Assembly: GCA_015227615.1 (NCBI GenBank) | Contig: JAALGZ010000001.1 | Location: 1,798,001 to 1,862,000, forward strand | Direction: 5' to 3' | DNA length: 64,000 nucleotides | Source of the DNA: Labyrinthula sp. Ha | Taxonomy: Eukaryota > Sar > Bigyra > Labyrinthulida > Labyrinthulaceae | Shown here: piece by piece, positions 60,201 through 64,000 of the stretch | Numbering within the stretch: position 1 is the stretch's first letter | Layout: each line of letters opens with the position of its first letter | Made by a program: the position numbers and the translations under genes | The notes under the pieces: model-generated | Databases searched by the model: none | The model's input: the letters and a program-made list of their open reading frames with translations, nothing else | Told to the model about the DNA's origin: nothing

Positions 60201-63200
60201 AAGAGAAGTTATCCGTGCCATTCATCAATATAATTAATTTATTGTCACAGATTTTCAAATTTCTTGATCTTACTATAAAAAAAGTTTTGAAATTTTGAGC
60301 CTTAAGTTCTGAGCAAGGGTAAAATATTTTACACGCAATAATCTTCTGTAGCTAGTCATTTTCTTGTCAGGAAATGCTTTTTTTGTTACCTAATTTGTAA
60401 ACGGTAAAGAAGACGTAATAATTCTTCAATTTCTGAGAAAATCACGAATAAAACCAGCTTAACTTAGCCAAACGTCTAATAGACCTTTATACTTCCCAAG
60501 TTGCTTCTTGAATCTGTTAAACTAAAAAAAGCTTTCACTATGACAGCTTATATGAGCACATCTTTAGCATCAGTGATTAATGTATATTTCTGACTTAATA
60601 TATTGTAGTTGGAACTATGAAGATAAGAGTGTATAGAATTAACTTAGAATCAATATCCTTAAAGTACTGAGAAGAATATTCATATTTTTTATAAAAGATA
60701 AATACTGCAAAGATGTTCAATGTAAACTAGAGGAATAACCTTTAACTCAGTAAGAGATAATACCAAGTTAGCGTGTGATTGCTAAAGAAAGTATGCTTCA
60801 ATAGCATGATACGAGATAGAAAATGCTAAATAACCTACAAAAAAGTCTACATCATTCAAATAAGCACAAATAATGATTTCATTTCCTCAGTCCTATGATT
60901 TCCCCATCCAACATTCTTTTGAATAAAACGTTGGCATCAAGGAATGTTTATTCATCTACTTCCCCTACAAGGTCTCCTATAGTGTCACACTGTTTATATA
61001 TATAGCTACAAACCCCTCGGTTTGTAAAAAATAGAGTCAGTAGTATGGTTCAGAAGAGCACAGGTATGGGCTGAATTTGTGCAGTGATATATGTGCCGAG
61101 TGAAATTAAATTTGGCTGGAGAGCTACAGCTAAACCGGATGTGATCTCAAAATAGTTCTTAATCTAACTTCACTAATTTAAAATGATCTTTCTTCCATAA
61201 GATACTGAAATTTAGGTACCCTCATTTCTGTTTCAGATAACCAAATTGCTATTTCATTCTCCTTTATAGCTAAGTTACTTATATCGTTCTTCAATACTTC
61301 AGTCTTCCTAACTCAATATATACATATCATCTATCCTCCATACAACCTCCACCTCTTAATTCTTTCTATCAATCTTATTTTAGTATTCTATCAACTATCT
61401 GGCTAGCAAATTATATTAACTAAGCAGTCGTACATGTTTATACCATAGCTCACCTTGGGTTTGCTTTCTTTTGAAATAGTATGTCAAATGTCTATTTTAC
61501 ATATTCTCTCAAGAATTCTGAGGATACCAACACTGGAAAATATTGAATCCCTCGGAAACTGATAGAGTTAAGTATACATGCTGGTCACCCGTGAAAATAA
61601 AAATATTATTAATGTGAAGGTTTCAGGTGCGATAATATTATTATCGATGAAACAAAACATTTAATTTTGTGACCGATGTAGTTAATATTGATAAATAATG
61701 AAGATGCGTTTATTTTCTCCTCTTGTGTTATAACTATCAATCTTCACAGATTTCCTAATCTAACCCCAAGATTCATCTCAACTCCCCTAGTTTAATTTTA
61801 CATTATGTACAAGAAGTATACTGCTCGAAAAAAAGAAAAGCTTGTTAAGAGAGGAGTAACTGCTTTGTGAATGATTGATGAGATTCTTCCAGTTGCACAT
61901 GATGGTATAGAAACCAGAAGGACAGCAGAAATATCCGAAAAAATCACCTAAAACTTCTTTGTGTGCAATGTGGGAGGAATAGTTTTTCGATGAGCTTGTA
62001 ACCTGATGGACATATTTTATCTAGTTTGCGCAACAAATGATCTCTTTCTTAGTGGATTTCACACACCTAAGTCAAAGCTTAAATCACGTAATTGGGTAGG
62101 TTTCTCCATGATAGCCTGTATGAAAAAATAAACAGCACATATGTTAAATCCGGATCATTGAATTCTGTGTTCTAGATCTTCTAACGTACTATTTTGAGGC
62201 AAGAAATCACAGGTTCGTAATCTTTTTCAACCTGAATAAACAATGCAGACATAGCTCTATTAACTGAAATGTGCCATTTTTTTTGGTTAAAAGTGAATGT
62301 ACCGTAAATGAGGTTACATATACGTAACATCTCTGAGAAGAGAGCAATCAACAAATAATCTATTTTCCATTATATGCCAAACCTGTTGACATAACATCAG
62401 CGTATGTGAACTATCCTTGTATTAGTTTCTTTGGTTCAATTCTTATGTCTTAGGTATCATAGCGTGTATTTATCCCTTAAAGAAAAATTTTAAGCTCTTA
62501 TGGAGAAATTTGTAGTACATGAAAATTTTCTATAAAAATTGATAAAATGTGTTCTTAGTTTGTGAAACTGACCAGGCCCTACGAAATGTAGGGTAGCTGA
62601 ATCAGTTTGATCTACCCAGTAGAAAAAACCGAAGTGGAAGTAAGAAATTTGTAAGAATGCTTACACTCTTGATTGATAGTTAAGAGTAGCTCAAGTATGA
62701 AGCTTGGGGAATAGACCTTACTTTCACTATCTGCTTTAAATGTAACCTGCAACTAGGACAAAGCTTTAAGTGGAATTAAGTCATATCAAGATAAAATGCT
62801 GAATAACTTAAGACACCTTTTGATGGCTCCTTGCAGAGTAGCTTTACGATGTAATTGGACCTTGATTTTCCGCAAAGTTAAATCTCAGTTATCATCTAGT
62901 TAAGAGTCTTTCCAGAGTTCCTGTGAGCAGGTTTAAGAAGAATTGAACATGAGGAAAGATCTCCATCAAATTATTACTTAGCAGTTATATCATATGGGAC
63001 ATGTCCTCAGAAGCATGGGTTTTCAACACTATTGACCAAGACGCAATATACGGCATCCTCGCATATATCCAAGAGCACCGTGAGAGTTATATTTTTTTCA
63101 CACGCATCTATAATAAAGTTTTGAAGTGAGTACTGGTAGCGGTGGAGATAAGTTTAGAGTTCAACATGTGTATCTTGGTAATTGGAAGAATTTGAACCTA

Positions 63201-64000
63201 ATATAAAGTGAAACAGCTATTTGATTGATTTTTTATGCCCCTGAAAATACCCGTTATTTGCTTTCATTACCTTGAAAGAAGGAACGTCTTTAAGGCTGAG
63301 ACTTGATACAAAATTATGTTAACTTAGGTAATATTATCAAGAAGATTGATTTTCATTGTGCTAAGCGGTGTTCATGCTTTAGGAATTAAGATTCCTTTCT
63401 TTATATGCTCTAGTTCATCAAATTCTTGTTGACGAAAGGGCTCAAGTTCCTTAATTAAATAGGTATACCTAACAATAAGGTTGCTACCATAGACAAAACA
63501 AAATGTGAATGGTAATAGTTATACAATTTAGAATTCAAGAGTTGGTGCCATTTGAAAAGTTTTTTCCTTAGAGAAACAGTGATATCTAAGGTTAGATGAC
63601 ACACTTGTAATAAGGTAATCATTGAACTTAGCTGATGCAGCTTTATAACTCTACAGCACTCACAAGTAATAAAAATACAGTAAAAAATTAGAGCCATCGA
63701 CTCGAGTTCTATGAGCTGTAAGTCAGAAACGATATTAATACTGTAAAGTCCTGGAAGGAAGGAAAAACCTATGAACTTTCAAAGATCTAATGTATCAAAC
63801 TGTTTAAAGACAACGTCTGGATATGGCATAAGTATTAAATGATGCTCATAAAGGCGTCAATCAAACTGAAAGCAACTGTCACAAACGTCTATCTCATTAG
63901 GAATAAAGGGAAAAAGATTAAAACATGATTGATGCATCAGGTCAACAATAAGTTTCATCATTAATCATACCATGCGAATAGTGGTGAAGCTTGAACAGAG
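57281..64000. other. Intergenic desert, AT-rich, to the window edge
   Basis: About 6.7 kb with no convincing gene. A block of higher GC at 57.69-57.95 kb has open frames on both strands but no recognised product. A short Lys-rich open frame near 61.80 kb and a LINE remnant near 63.1 kb are noted separately. No RNA genes recognised. Confidence 0.65.
62950..63260 (+). mobile_element. LINE reverse-transcriptase remnant
   Basis: The plus strand reads NTIDQDAIYGILAYIQ ... FFTRIYNKVLK, then after a stop VLVAVEISLEFNMC. This follows the LINE pattern 'FD.idhdaI..iL..yGi......i..iY......vlvnGe.s..F.v..GvrQG'. The two motifs are adjacent in the right order with the right spacing. Broken by stops on both sides; ends approximate. 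Confidence 0.45.

Overview
The window is nuclear DNA from a eukaryote, most likely a single-celled one outside animals and fungi. The base composition is AT-rich, the standard stop codons are used, and introns are very short (22-35 nt in seven of eight cases). Dihydrofolate reductase and thymidylate synthase are fused in one chain, an arrangement known from plants and many protist groups but not from animals or fungi. A Diaphanous-type formin and an ATAD3 protein are also present. I cannot name the species.

Genes sit in small islands separated by 5-12 kb deserts. Island 1 (left edge): 3' part of a phospholipid scramblase. Island 2 (5.7-10.4 kb): a single-exon protein with five bromodomains. 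Island 3 (19.9-26.3 kb): a 1498-residue protein made of five degenerate EF-hand units, tail to tail with ATAD3. Island 4 (38.8-43.7 kb): a HAD-fold protein of the 'Swiss army knife RNA repair' type, tail to tail with a formin. Island 5 (53.6-57.3 kb): a membrane protein with an ER-retrieval tail, DHFR-TS, an ETFRF1-like LYR protein and a triple-SAM protein. These genes alternate in strand, with gaps of only 10, 66 and 28 bp.

The deserts have no convincing intact genes but are not blank. A long decayed APE-type LINE (endonuclease plus reverse transcriptase) lies at about 26.6-29.5 kb. Shorter LINE reverse-transcriptase remnants lie near 1.0, 46.6 and 63.1 kb. Two old Ty3/Gypsy-like pol fossils lie near 37.2 and 51.1 kb. 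The deserts are probably largely eroded retroelements.

The genes do not form one pathway. They cover membrane lipid scrambling, chromatin reading, a probable calcium-related scaffold, mitochondrial membrane/nucleoid ATPase, possible nucleic-acid repair, actin nucleation, folate/dTMP synthesis and mitochondrial electron-transfer regulation. The most novel items are the five-unit EF-hand protein, the very small introns, and the compact alternating-strand gene pairs inside large deserts. Gene models with introns were built by hand from reading frame, GT-AG ends and family similarity; they have not been checked against transcripts.
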